NCBI RefSeq assembly: GCF_006346315.1
Contig: NZ_VDMR01000008.1
Location: 186,001-250,000, forward strand
Length of the DNA stretch: 64,000 nucleotides
Reading direction: 5' to 3'
Source: Nocardioides litoris
GTDB lineage: Bacteria; Actinomycetota; Actinomycetes; Propionibacteriales; Nocardioidaceae
This document shows positions 16,239 through 24,291 of the stretch, one piece after another; the first letter of the stretch is position 1, and each line of letters starts with the position of its first letter. Under the pieces are notes generated by a model that was given only the letters and a program-made list of their open reading frames with translations, was not told the origin of the DNA and searched no databases. Both the position numbers and the translations under genes were made by a program.

Positions 16239-16826
16239 TCAGCGGGAGGAGCGCGCGGTCCGTCCCTTGGTGATGCCGACGAAGGCCTGCGTCCGGTCGT
16301 CGTCGCGCTCGACCTGCCACACCAGGGCGATGGTCGTCGGCTCCAGGTCGACGACGGGGCGGGTGACGACGTCCTTGCGCGCGTGCAGGCGGGCCACCGA
16401 CATCGGCACGATCGCCACACCGGTGCCGGCGGCCACGGTCTCCACGGCCTCGCCGGCCGACATCGGCGGCCAGGCCAGCTGGTCGACCCGGGGCGCCCAG
16501 CCCGACGGGTGGGGGAGGACGAGCTGCTCCTCGGCCAGGTCGTCGAGCGAGACGCCGTCGTCGCCGGCCGCCGCCACCAGGTGGTCGCGCCCGGCCACCA
16601 CGACCGGCACCTCGTCGTACAGGCGGACGGCGTGGAGCGCGGGGGGACCGGAGCGGTCGACGGGCAGGCGCACGATGGCCATGTCGACCTCGCCCGCCCG
16701 GACCCCGTCGGCCTGCTCGGCCTCCTCGACGGGCAGCAGCTCCAGCGGCTCCGTGGTGCGCTCGCGCCAGGCCCGGGCCCACTTGTCGGGCGTCGCCCCG
16801 GTCACGAAGGCCACCCGGAAGGTCAT
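16239..16826 (-). CDS. LysR-type substrate-binding domain protein without HTH
   Basis: A 195-residue protein equal to the ligand-binding half of a LysR regulator: VDMAIVRLPV, PVVVAGRDHLVAA and ETVAAGTGVAIVPMSVARL follow the two-lobed binding fold. There is no N-terminal winged helix, and the TAGGCT box 6 bases before the ATG at 16826 shows that this is the true start, so it is not a truncated longer frame. The C-terminal AFVGITKGRTARSSR is basic. It may bind a small molecule and act by protein contact. It is divergent from the NAD(P)-binding protein gene. Confidence 0.8.
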   Translation of the reverse strand: MTFRVAFVTGATPDKWARAWRERTTEPLELLPVEEAEQADGVRAGEVDMAIVRLPVDRSGPPALHAVRLYDEVPVVVAGRDHLVAAAGDDGVSLDDLAEEQLVLPHPSGWAPRVDQLAWPPMSAGEAVETVAAGTGVAIVPMSVARLHARKDVVTRPVVDLEPTTIALVWQVERDDDRTQAFVGITKGRTARSSR

Positions 16827-16832
16827 GGGACG

Positions 16833-16854
16833 AGCCTAGGCGCTGGCGTAGGTT
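16833..16854. promoter_or_regulatory. divergent leaderless promoters (LysR-domain gene and NAD(P)-binding gene)
   Basis: TAGGCT on the minus strand (16838-16833) is 6 bases from the ATG at 16826. TAGGTT on the plus strand (16849-16854) is 6 bases from the GTG at 16861. Only 34 bases separate the two starts. Confidence 0.6.
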
Positions 16855-16860
16855 CGCAGC

Positions 16861-17838
16861 GTGCGCGTGCTCGTCACCGGTGCGACCGGCTACGTCGGCT
16901 CCCGGCTCGTGCCCGCCCTCCTCCGGGCCGGCCACGACGTGGTGGCCGCGGCCCGCGACCCCCAGCGGCTCGACGGGTTCGCCTGGGGTGACCAGGTCGA
17001 GCGGGTCTACCTCGACGTCGAGGACACCGTCTCGGTCCACCTCGCCGTGCGCCGGGCCGACGCGGTCGTCTACCTCGTGCACTCGATGGGGGCGGGGGAG
17101 TTCGTCAAGCGCGACCGCGAGGGCGCCGAGAGCGTGGTCGCCGCGTGCTCCTACGCCGGCACCGACCGCGTCGTCTACCTCTCGGGCCTGGTGCCCGACG
17201 AACCGCGTGACCGGCTCTCCGACCACCTGTCCTCCCGCCTCGACGTCGAGGAGGTGCTGCTGGAGGGTCCGACGCCGGCCACGGTGCTGCGCGCCTCGAT
17301 GGTCATCGGGGGCGGCTCGATGTCCTTCGAGGTGCTCCGACGCGTGAGCGAGCGCCTCCCGGTGGCCACGATCCCGCGGTGGATGGACAGCCGGATCCAG
17401 CCCGTGGCGGTGGAGGACGTCGTCCGGCTGCTGGTCGCGGCCCTGGAGGGCGAGCCGCGCAACCGCGCCTACGACGTCGGCGGCGACGAGGTGCTGACCT
17501 ACCGCGAGCTGATCGCCCGCTTCACCGAGATCGCGGGCCTGCACCGCCCGCAGGTGCCGATCCCCGTGGCGCCCGCCCCGCTGGTCGGCGAGGCCGTCGG
17601 GCTGCTGACCGGGGTGCCCCGCGCGACGGTCAAGGCGCTGGTCAAGAGCCTGACGCACGACATGGTCTGCCTCGAGGACGACGTCCGCCGTGACCTCGAT
17701 CCGGGGACGCCGTACCTGTCCCTCGACGAGGCCGTGCGGCGGTCGCTGGCCGGCGACACCGCCGCCACCTCGATCGACGGCGACGTGCAGGGCCAGGCGG
17801 CCAGCGACCCCGCCTGGGTGGGCTCCACCCTGGCCTGA
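16861..17838 (+). CDS. NAD(P)H-binding, SDR-like (extended/atypical) protein
   Basis: A 325-residue Rossmann protein. The nucleotide-binding motif VTGATGYVGSRL is at residues 5-16, VVYLVHSMG near 74-82, and VVYLSGLVPD near 104-113, as in NAD(P)H-binding atypical SDR proteins. The Tyr-x-x-x-Lys pair is not obvious, so it may be a binding or sensor protein rather than a classical dehydrogenase. It starts leaderless with GTG. Divergence from the LysR-type ligand-domain gene hints at shared regulation. Substrate unknown. Confidence 0.8.
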   Translation: MRVLVTGATGYVGSRLVPALLRAGHDVVAAARDPQRLDGFAWGDQVERVYLDVEDTVSVHLAVRRADAVVYLVHSMGAGEFVKRDREGAESVVAACSYAGTDRVVYLSGLVPDEPRDRLSDHLSSRLDVEEVLLEGPTPATVLRASMVIGGGSMSFEVLRRVSERLPVATIPRWMDSRIQPVAVEDVVRLLVAALEGEPRNRAYDVGGDEVLTYRELIARFTEIAGLHRPQVPIPVAPAPLVGEAVGLLTGVPRATVKALVKSLTHDMVCLEDDVRRDLDPGTPYLSLDEAVRRSLAGDTAATSIDGDVQGQAASDPAWVGSTLA

Positions 17839-17886
17839 CCACCCGGTTCGACACGAACCGGACAGGTGTTCGCCCCGTGCCTGGAA

Positions 17887-17916
17887 GCAAATTCTTCACA
17901 AGTTGTGCATACGTGA
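17887..17916. promoter_or_regulatory. AT-rich operator candidate upstream of the HTH-TPR regulator
   Basis: An A/T-rich patch in GC-rich DNA carrying GCAAATTC (17887-17894) and the palindrome CACAAGTTGTG (17897-17907), flanked by CTTCAC and GTGAAG as inverted arms. GCAAATTC recurs at 19546-19553 upstream of the convergent peptide gene, so a shared regulator (perhaps the HTH-TPR protein itself) is suspected. Confidence 0.45.
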
Positions 17917-17941
17917 AGTCACATTCGGGCACACTGCCCGG

Positions 17942-19348
17942 GTGGAGCCCTCAACCGTGCCTGCCCAGGTCACGCCCGACCTGCGTGTCCGGGCCAAGAA
18001 CATCGACGCCGAGCTCGTTGGCTCGCGCATCCGCCTCGCCCGCCAGCGTGCCGGCCTGACCCAGGGGGAGGCCGCCGGTGACTTCATGTCCACGGCCTAC
18101 ATCTCCCGCATCGAGGCCGGCCAGCGCCGGGCCAGCGCCGAGCTGCTCGTGGCCCTGGCCAACCGGCTGGGCTGTGATCCCGAGGAGCTCCTCGCCCCCG
18201 ACGACGACGTGCTCGCCCGCGAGCACGAGGCGCGGCTGACCCTCGAGCTCGACTACGCCGAGCTCGAGCTGCGCACGGGGGCCGCGGACGCGGCCCTCCC
18301 GCGCGTCGAGGCCGTGCTCGACGACGAGGAGATCACGCCGCCGCTGGAGGCCAAGGCCCGGCTCCTCCACGCCCAGGCGCTGGAGATGACCGGCGACCTG
18401 GCGGCCGCAGTGGCGGAGCTCGAGGCCCTGCTGACCGAGACCGCGGACGCCCTCGGGCGCATCCGGCTCCTGATCGCCCTGAGCCGCTGCTACCGGGAGC
18501 AGGGCGACTTCGTCCGGGCCTGCGAGATCGGCGAGCGCGCCGGGGTGCTGGTCGACGCAGCCGACCTCGCGGGCAGCACCGAGGGGGTGCAGCTGGCAGT
18601 CACGGTCGCGGCTGCCTACTTCGAGCGGGGGGACACCCACCACGCGCTGAGCCTGTGCGAGCGGGCGGTCGCGAGCGCCGAGCGGCTCGAGTCGCCCCAG
18701 GCGCGCGCGTCGGCCTACTGGAACAGCAGCATCGTGCTGCAGGGCCAGGGCAACATCGCCGACGCCCTGCCGCTGGCCCAGCGCGCCGTCGCCCTGCTCG
18801 AGCAGACCCAGGACGCGCGCAGCATGGCTCGTCTGCGCAACCAGCTCGGTCTCATCCAGCTCTCCACAGACCCGCCTGAGCTCGACGGAGCGCTGCTCAA
18901 CCTCGAGCGCGCCCGGGTCGAGATGGAGGCGTCCGAGACCAGCCCGCTCGACCGCGGTCGCAACCAGGTCGGACGCGCTCGGTGCCGCTTGCTCATCGGC
19001 GACGCCGAGGAGGCCGAGCGGCTCGCCGAGGACTGCTTCGAGCGGATGCGTGAGTCGCACCTGCTCGTCGCGGCCGAGGCCCTGGTCGTGCTGGGCCAGG
19101 TGGCGGCTGCTCGTGACGACGTGGTGACGGCCGTCTCGCACCTGCGCCGCGCCCTGGTGGTGATGGGCGGGGTCGGAGCCGAGCGCGAAGCGGCCCAGCT
19201 CTGGTTCGAGCTGGCCAACCTGCTGCAGGACCACGGCGCGGTCGAGGAGGCCATCGAGGCGTTCCGTCGGGCCGGCGCATCGACCGGCTTGACCCACTCC
19301 ACCATCCCGCAGGCGCGGGCGGCGCAGCGATCGAGCAGCAACCGCTAG
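17942..19348 (+). CDS. XRE-type HTH regulator with TPR repeats
   Basis: A 468-residue regulator. Residues 23-83 form an XRE/Cro-type helix-turn-helix (GSRIRLARQRAGLTQGEAAG, then YISRIEAGQRRASAELL). Residues ~95-450 are about eight tetratricopeptide-like helical pairs. Asparagines at 261, 300, 341 and 426 fall at equivalent TPR positions about 40 residues apart (the last after two repeats), as in peptide-binding RRNPP regulators such as NprR, which it also resembles in length. The GTG at 17942 is the first start after an AT-rich promoter patch. It ends 4 bases before the stop of a convergent small secreted-peptide gene. DNA binding is well supported; peptide sensing is inference. Confidence 0.85.
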   Translation: MEPSTVPAQVTPDLRVRAKNIDAELVGSRIRLARQRAGLTQGEAAGDFMSTAYISRIEAGQRRASAELLVALANRLGCDPEELLAPDDDVLAREHEARLTLELDYAELELRTGAADAALPRVEAVLDDEEITPPLEAKARLLHAQALEMTGDLAAAVAELEALLTETADALGRIRLLIALSRCYREQGDFVRACEIGERAGVLVDAADLAGSTEGVQLAVTVAAAYFERGDTHHALSLCERAVASAERLESPQARASAYWNSSIVLQGQGNIADALPLAQRAVALLEQTQDARSMARLRNQLGLIQLSTDPPELDGALLNLERARVEMEASETSPLDRGRNQVGRARCRLLIGDAEEAERLAEDCFERMRESHLLVAAEALVVLGQVAAARDDVVTAVSHLRRALVVMGGVGAEREAAQLWFELANLLQDHGAVEEAIEAFRRAGASTGLTHSTIPQARAAQRSSSNR

Positions 19349-19352
19349 CTGG

Positions 19353-19484
19353 TCAGCAGCACCAGGTGTTGCCACCGACGCGGGCGTTGGTGGGAGCCGC
19401 CTCCGAACCGGGCGCCGCGAGAGTGCCCCCCAGGACGACAGAAGCGAGGAGCGACGAGACGAGGAGGGCGCGGATCTTCGACAT
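19353..19484 (-). CDS. 43-residue secreted peptide, candidate signalling pre-peptide
   Basis: A small gene with a strong AAGGAG ribosome site 6 bases before ATG 19484. The product has a basic start (MSKIRALL), a hydrophobic core (LLVSSLLASVVLGGTLA) and signal-peptidase-like small residues around SEAAP. The mature part would be roughly PTNARVGGNTWCC, with two terminal cysteines. No family is recognised. It lies tail to tail with the HTH-TPR regulator (4 bases between stops) and behind a ~420-bp region with direct repeats. This layout resembles receptor/pre-peptide pairs, but the peptide could instead be an unrelated secreted or bacteriocin-like product. The good ribosome site and signal peptide make it likely to be real. 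Confidence 0.65.
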   Translation of the reverse strand: MSKIRALLVSSLLASVVLGGTLAAPGSEAAPTNARVGGNTWCC

Positions 19485-19901
19485 GATTGTCTCCTTGTGA
19501 GCGACGACACCACTGGCCGGTGCGTCCGAGGCAAGGAACATTGTGGCAAATTCAGGTGGCAAATGTCTTGGGAAAGTCCAACGATCCCAGACATTTCCTG
19601 TACTTGACCACCCCTGTGCCTCTGAACGACTGTCTTAGCGCCTCATCAGTCACATCAGTCACACGCGTCACGCCCCGCCCAGGCGCTTGGCTATGCGCCG
19701 ATCTAGACCAGCGGCCTCGGCCCAGCGGGCCGGCGGGCACCTCTGCACCTCGCAGCCGCGCGTGGCTCACCCCTCTGGACCCACTCCGCGGCGTTCGTTC
19801 CTCAGCGCCCCTGCGGACGCACGACGGCCCTCCCCGAGGATCGGGGAGGGCCGCGCGGTGGAGCGGGTGGGGCCGGCCGGCTGGCGGCCGGGCCCGAGGG
19901 A
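19485..19901. promoter_or_regulatory. 417-bp regulatory region upstream of the peptide gene
   Basis: No gene is seen here. It contains a direct repeat GTGGCAAAT at 19543-19551 and 19556-19564 (ATTTGCCAC on the peptide-gene strand). An inverted repeat at 19561-19596 has arms AAATGTCTTGGGA and TCCCAGACATTT with an 11-base loop. Three tandem 9-mers follow, CATCAGTCA, CATCAGTCA and CACGCGTCA, at 19644-19670. This AT-enriched cluster lies 60-186 bases before the peptide ATG and looks like operator sites. The right end carries the katG terminator (19825-19853). Confidence 0.55.
19825..19853 (-). terminator. hairpin terminator after katG
   Basis: Arms CGGCCCTCCCCGA and TCGGGGAGGGCCG pair perfectly over 13 bp with loop GGA, 49 bases beyond the katG stop. 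There is no T-tract, as is common in high-GC actinobacteria. Confidence 0.75.
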
Positions 19902-22139
19902 TCAGGCCATGTCGTACCGGTCGAGGTCCATGACCTTGGTCCAGGCCTTGACGAAGTCGCGCACGAACTTCTCGCCCGCGTCGGAGGAGGCGTAGACCTC
20001 GGCCACGGCGCGCAGCTCGGAGTTGGACCCGAAGACCAGGTCGGCGCGGCTGCCGGTCCACTTCTCCTGGCCGGTGGCGACGTCGGTGGCGGTGAAGCCG
20101 TCCTCGTCACCCTCGACGCCGTGCCACTCGATGCCCATGTCGAGCAGGTTGACGAAGAAGTCGTTGCTCAGCGTGCCGACGCGGTCGGTGAGGACGCCCT
20201 TGGGGTTGTCGCCGGTGTTGGCACCGAGGACGCGGAGGCCGCCGACCAGGACGGTCATCTCCGGAGCGGTGAGGCCGAGCAGGTTGGCCCGGTCGACGAG
20301 GCGGTACTCCGCCGGCAGGCGTCCCTCCTTGCCGAGGACGTTGCGGAAGCCGTCGGAGGTCGGCTCGAGGAAGCTGAACGAGTGGACGTCGGTCTGCTCC
20401 TGCGTGGCGTCGGTGCGGCCGGGCGTGAAGGGCACCGAGATCGACACGCCACCGTCGGCGGCGGCCTTCTCCACCGCCGCGACGCCGCCGAGGACGACGA
20501 GGTCGGCGTAGGAGACCTGCTTGCCGCCCTGCGCCGAGGCGTTGAACTCGGCCTGCACGCCCTCCAGCGCGGTCGTGACCCGGGCGACGACGTCGGGGTC
20601 GTTGACCGCCCAGCCGCGCTGCGGCTCCAGGCGCAGCCGGCCGCCGTTGGCGCCGCCGCGCTTGTCGCTCACGCGGTGGGACGACGCCGCGGCCCACGCC
20701 GCCTTGACCAGGTCGGAGACGCCCAGGCCGGTGGCCAGGATCTTCTCCTTCAGCTCGGCGATGTCGGCGTCGTCGACGACCGGGTGGTCCAGGGCCGGCA
20801 CCGGGTCCTGCCAGAGCAGCTCCTCCTCGGGCACCCAGGCGCCGAGGTAGCGCTGCTTGGGGCCCATGTCGCGGTGGGTGAGCTTGTACCAGGCGCGGGC
20901 GAAGACATCGGCGAAGTACGCCTCGTCCTCCTTGAACTTCAGGCAGATCTCGCGGTAGATCGGGTCCTCGCGGAGCGCGATGTCCGAGACCAGCATGGTG
21001 GGCCGCCGGTTCATCTCACCCGTCTCCGGGTCGGGGATGGTGTTGGCGGCCTCGTCGCCCACGGCCTGGAACTGCCAGGCGCCGGCAGGGCTCTTGGTGA
21101 GCTCCCACTCGTAGTTGAAGAGGTTGTTGAGGTAGTCCATGCTCCAGCGGACCGGCGTGGAGGTCCAGGTGACCTCGAGGCCGCTGGTGATGGTGTCGCG
21201 GCCCTTGCCGGAGCCGAAGCCCTGCTTCCAGCCCAGGCCCTGCTGCTCGATCGAGGCGCCCTCGGGCTCGGGCCCGACGTACTGCTCGGGGTCGGCCGCG
21301 CCGTGGGTCTTGCCGAAGGTGTGGCCGCCGGCGATGAGGGCCGCGGTCTCCTCGTCGTTCATCGCCATCCGGCCGAAGGTCTCGCGGATGTCGCGGGCAG
21401 AAGCCAGCGGGTCGGGGTTGGCGTTGGGGCCCTCGGGGTTGACGTAGATCAGGCCCATCTGGACGGCGCCGAGCGGCTTCTCCAGCTCGCGGTCACCGGT
21501 GTAGCGGTCGTCGCCGAGCCACTCCCGCTCGGGACCCCAGTAGACGTCCTCGTCAGGCTCCCAGACGTCGGCGCGGCCGCCGGCGAAGCCGAAGGTCTTG
21601 AACCCCATGGTCTCCAGCGCGCGGTTGCCGGTGAAGATCATCAGGTCGGCCCAGGAGACCTTGGCGCCCCACTTCTGCTTGACCGGCCACAGCAGGCGGC
21701 GGGCCTTGTCGAGGTTGCCGTTGTCGGGCCAGCTGTTGAGCGGGGCGAAGCGCTGCATGCCCGCGCCCGCACCGCCGCGGCCGTCGAAGGTGCGGTAGGT
21801 GCCGGCGCTGTGCCAGGCCATCCGCACGAAGAACCCGCCGTAGTGGCCGAAGTCGGCCGGCCACCAGTCCTGGGAGTCGGTCATGACGGCGTCGACGTCG
21901 CGGGCCAGCTCGTCGAGGTCGACGGACTCGAACGCGGCCTGGTAGTCGAACTCCTCGCCCATCGGGTCGGAGACGCCCGTGTGCTTGCGCAGGATGCGGA
22001 GGTTGAGCTGGTCGGGCCACCAGTCGGTGTTGTCGGCGCTCTCGGTGGGGTGCCCCATCCGGCCGGCGTGGACCGGGCAGCCGCCGGCCTCCTCGGTGTT
22101 CATGTCTGCTTCGACGGTCTCGTGGTCGTGCTGGGACAC
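19902..22139 (-). CDS. katG: catalase-peroxidase
   Basis: A 745-residue haem enzyme that destroys H2O2 and has peroxidase activity. The N-terminal catalytic domain contains RMAWHSAGTYR (distal Trp-His, with Trp part of the Met-Tyr-Trp adduct), GLIYVNPEGPN (adduct Tyr), and AGGHTFGKTHG (proximal His). A second, haem-less domain follows from about residue 430. The N-terminal EEAGGCPV matches other KatGs and supports the GTG start at 22139. It is downstream of furA with 78 bases between, the classic furA-katG arrangement that couples peroxide defence to a peroxide/metal-sensing repressor. A perfect hairpin terminates it. Confidence 0.96.
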   Translation of the reverse strand: MSQHDHETVEADMNTEEAGGCPVHAGRMGHPTESADNTDWWPDQLNLRILRKHTGVSDPMGEEFDYQAAFESVDLDELARDVDAVMTDSQDWWPADFGHYGGFFVRMAWHSAGTYRTFDGRGGAGAGMQRFAPLNSWPDNGNLDKARRLLWPVKQKWGAKVSWADLMIFTGNRALETMGFKTFGFAGGRADVWEPDEDVYWGPEREWLGDDRYTGDRELEKPLGAVQMGLIYVNPEGPNANPDPLASARDIRETFGRMAMNDEETAALIAGGHTFGKTHGAADPEQYVGPEPEGASIEQQGLGWKQGFGSGKGRDTITSGLEVTWTSTPVRWSMDYLNNLFNYEWELTKSPAGAWQFQAVGDEAANTIPDPETGEMNRRPTMLVSDIALREDPIYREICLKFKEDEAYFADVFARAWYKLTHRDMGPKQRYLGAWVPEEELLWQDPVPALDHPVVDDADIAELKEKILATGLGVSDLVKAAWAAASSHRVSDKRGGANGGRLRLEPQRGWAVNDPDVVARVTTALEGVQAEFNASAQGGKQVSYADLVVLGGVAAVEKAAADGGVSISVPFTPGRTDATQEQTDVHSFSFLEPTSDGFRNVLGKEGRLPAEYRLVDRANLLGLTAPEMTVLVGGLRVLGANTGDNPKGVLTDRVGTLSNDFFVNLLDMGIEWHGVEGDEDGFTATDVATGQEKWTGSRADLVFGSNSELRAVAEVYASSDAGEKFVRDFVKAWTKVMDLDRYDMA

Positions 22140-22217
22140 GAGGGAGTCCTTCCGTTGGGTTGGGTGGGACGTGCGGTCAGGCGTGGGGGAAGTCGGTGGG
22201 GAAGTCGGTGGGGAAGG

Positions 22218-22643
22218 TCAGGAGGGGGCAGGGGTGCAGGCGGCGCAGGTGCCCCAGAAGATGACCTCGGCCTCCTCGACCGTGAAGCCCTGGTCGTCGG
22301 AGGCAGTCAGGCAGGGCGTGTGCCCCACGGCGCAGTCGACGTCGGCGACGGCACCGCAGCCACGGCAGACCACGTGGTGGTGGTTGTCGCCGACGCGGGT
22401 CTCGTAGCGCGCGACCGAGCCGGCCGGCTGGATGCGGCGGACGAGGCCGGCCTCGGTGAGGGCCCGTAGGACGTCGTACACCGCCTGGTGGGAGACGTCG
22501 CCGATGTCGGCGCGGACCGCGGCGATGACGGCGTCGGTCTCGGCGTGCGGACGACGGCGCAGGGCGTCGAGCACTGCGAGCCGGGGTCGGGTGACCCGCA
22601 GGCCGGCTCCGCGCAGCAGCTGCTCCGGGACGTCGGTGGCCAT
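22218..22643 (-). CDS. furA: Fur-family peroxide/metal-sensing repressor
   Basis: A 141-residue Fur-family protein: winged helix in the first ~80 residues (RVTRPRLAVLDALRRRPHAE, then VSHQAVYDVLRALTEAGLV), the metal motif NHHHVVCRGCGAVADVDC, and a C-terminal CAAC pair. The two CxxC motifs are those of structural-zinc FurA/PerR-like proteins. It should repress its own operon with katG until peroxide or metal status changes. The start at 22643 is chosen by homology to FurA; the frame extends upstream but would run across the tRNA terminator. A palindromic box lies 22-38 bases upstream. Confidence 0.92.
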   Translation of the reverse strand: MATDVPEQLLRGAGLRVTRPRLAVLDALRRRPHAETDAVIAAVRADIGDVSHQAVYDVLRALTEAGLVRRIQPAGSVARYETRVGDNHHHVVCRGCGAVADVDCAVGHTPCLTASDDQGFTVEEAEVIFWGTCAACTPAPS

Positions 22644-22664
22644 GGGTCCGACCTTGCCGCGTCT

Positions 22665-22681
22665 TCTTGAACGAGTCAAGA
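22665..22681 (-). promoter_or_regulatory. FurA box
   Basis: The minus strand reads TCTTGACTCGTTCAAGA, a perfect palindrome TCTTGA-N5-TCAAGA that also supplies a TTGACT -35-like element. It closely resembles FurA operators upstream of mycobacterial furA and CatR sites in Streptomyces, indicating autorepression of furA-katG. Confidence 0.8.
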
Positions 22682-22708
22682 ACAGGGGCCGAGGTGTCTG
22701 GAAAGACG

Positions 22709-22737
22709 AGAAGGCCCCGGGGGACCCGGGGCCTTCT
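22709..22737 (-). terminator. intrinsic terminator of tRNA-Leu
   Basis: Arms AGAAGGCCCCGGG and CCCGGGGCCTTCT form a perfect 13-bp stem with a 3-base loop. On the minus strand it is followed by CGTCTTTCC. It separates the tRNA from the furA promoter. Confidence 0.85.
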
Positions 22738-22760
22738 GGTCGGCCTGGCCGGCCGATGTG

Positions 22761-22846
22761 TGTCCGAGGGGGGACTTGAACCCCCACGCCCTAATACGGG
22801 CACTAGCACCTCAAGCTAGCGCGTCTGCCAATTCCGCCACCCGGAC
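22761..22846 (-). tRNA. tRNA-Leu (GAG anticodon)
   Basis: An 86-nt class II tRNA. The acceptor stem pairs GTCCGGG with CTCGGAC (one G-U), the anticodon stem CTAGC/GCTAG encloses the loop TTGAGGT with anticodon GAG, and the T arm has GGTTCAAGTCC. The long variable arm typical of leucine tRNAs contains GCCCGTATTAGGGC. CCA is not encoded. It reads CUC and CUU leucine codons, the former abundant in this genome. Confidence 0.95.
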
Positions 22847-22926
22847 GAGTGCGGTCAGAACCATAGCGGAGCAGCGCCGTCGGGACCGCATCGGGGGTGC
22901 TCCCGGCGGGTGCCAGGATGGAGGGC

Positions 22927-24270
22927 ATGGACGAGGCCCAGGACACCACCACGACCGCGCAGTCCTACGACCCGGCCGGCGAGGTCGTCGAGCTGTGCCG
23001 CGACCTGATCCGGATCGACACCAGCAACTACGGCGAGCCCGACGGCACGGGCGGCCCGGGGGAGCGCAAGGCCGCCGAGCACGTGGCCGCGCTGCTCGAC
23101 GAGGTCGGCATCGAGGCCCGCCTGCACGAGACCACCCCCGGGCGCACCTCGGTCGTCGCCCACTGGGGCGGCGACGGGTCGCGCGAGGACAAGCTGCTCC
23201 TGCACGGCCACCTCGACGTGGTCCCCGCAGCCGCCGAGGACTGGCAGGTGCACCCGTTCAGCGGCGAGGTGCAGGACGGCTACGTCTGGGGCCGCGGCGC
23301 GGTCGACATGAAGGACTTCGACGCCATGCTGCTCTCGGTCGTGCGGGCGCGGCAACGGGCCGGCGCGGTGCCCTCGCGGCCGACGGTGCTCTGCTTCACC
23401 GCCGACGAGGAGGCGGGTGGCCACCACGGCGCCGAGCAGCTGGTCGAGCAGCACCGCGACGAGCTCGAGGGCTGCACCGACGCCGTCGGCGAGGTCGGCG
23501 GGTTCTCCACCACGGTGCGCGGCCGACGCCTCTACCTGGTCGAGGCGGCCGAGAAGGGCATGGCCTGGATGCGGCTGACCGCTCGCGGCACCGCCGGGCA
23601 CGGCTCGATGATCAACCCCGACAACGCCGTCAGCCGCCTGGCCGGGGCCGTCGCCCGCATCGGCGCCCACGAGTGGCCGGTGCGGCTCACGCCGGCGATG
23701 GAGGTGCTGCTGGCCACGGTGGCCGACCTGGCCGGCACCGAGGCCACGCCGGAGAACGCCCCGGCGCTGGTGGAGGAGTTCGGCGGCGCCGCCCGGATGC
23801 TCGGCGCCGTCATCCGCAACACCGCCAACCCGACCCAGCTCGGCGCGGGCTACAAGGTCAACGTCGTGCCCACCGAGGCCACCGCGCACGTCGACGGCCG
23901 CTTCCTGCCCGGGTACGAGGACGAGTTCTTCGACACCCTGCGCGAGCTGTGCGGCGACGGCGTCGAGTGGGACTACCTGTCCCACCAGCAGCCCTGGGAG
24001 ACGGCGTACGACGGCGACCTGGTCGACGCGATGACCCGGTCGCTGCTCGCCGAGGACCCCGAGGCCCTCGTGGCGCCGTACACGATGAGCGGCGGCACCG
24101 ACGCCAAGCACTTCCGCAAGCTCGGCATGCGGTCCTACGGCTTCGCGCCCCTGCGGCTGCCCGCCGACCTGGACTTCACCGCGCTCTTCCACGGGGTCGA
24201 CGAGCGGGTGCCCGTCGACGCGCTCGAGTTCGGTGCCCGGGTCTTCGACCGCTTCCTGGGCGACCTCTGA
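22927..24270 (+). CDS. M20-family metallopeptidase / acetylornithine deacetylase-like
   Basis: A 447-residue di-zinc hydrolase of the M20/M25/M40 (ArgE/DapE/CPG2) family. The metal and catalytic motifs are LLHGHLDVVPA, GRGAVDMKDFDAM (Asp bridging the metals), and FTADEEAGGHHGAEQL (catalytic Glu pair). A dimerisation domain is inserted between residues ~200 and 320. ATG 22927 is preceded by CAGGAT and GGAGGG; ATG 22918 is an alternative. The substrate (dipeptide, N-acyl amino acid or succinyl-DAP) cannot be assigned. It is monocistronic. Confidence 0.88.
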   Translation: MDEAQDTTTTAQSYDPAGEVVELCRDLIRIDTSNYGEPDGTGGPGERKAAEHVAALLDEVGIEARLHETTPGRTSVVAHWGGDGSREDKLLLHGHLDVVPAAAEDWQVHPFSGEVQDGYVWGRGAVDMKDFDAMLLSVVRARQRAGAVPSRPTVLCFTADEEAGGHHGAEQLVEQHRDELEGCTDAVGEVGGFSTTVRGRRLYLVEAAEKGMAWMRLTARGTAGHGSMINPDNAVSRLAGAVARIGAHEWPVRLTPAMEVLLATVADLAGTEATPENAPALVEEFGGAARMLGAVIRNTANPTQLGAGYKVNVVPTEATAHVDGRFLPGYEDEFFDTLRELCGDGVEWDYLSHQQPWETAYDGDLVDAMTRSLLAEDPEALVAPYTMSGGTDAKHFRKLGMRSYGFAPLRLPADLDFTALFHGVDERVPVDALEFGARVFDRFLGDL

Positions 24271-24291
24271 GCCAGGGGCGTCGCGCCGGCG

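Noticed and set aside
22644..22787. Longer N-terminus for FurA reaching to 22787
   Set aside because: It would run through the FurA box and the tRNA terminator into the tRNA gene. Homology supports the ATG at 22643.
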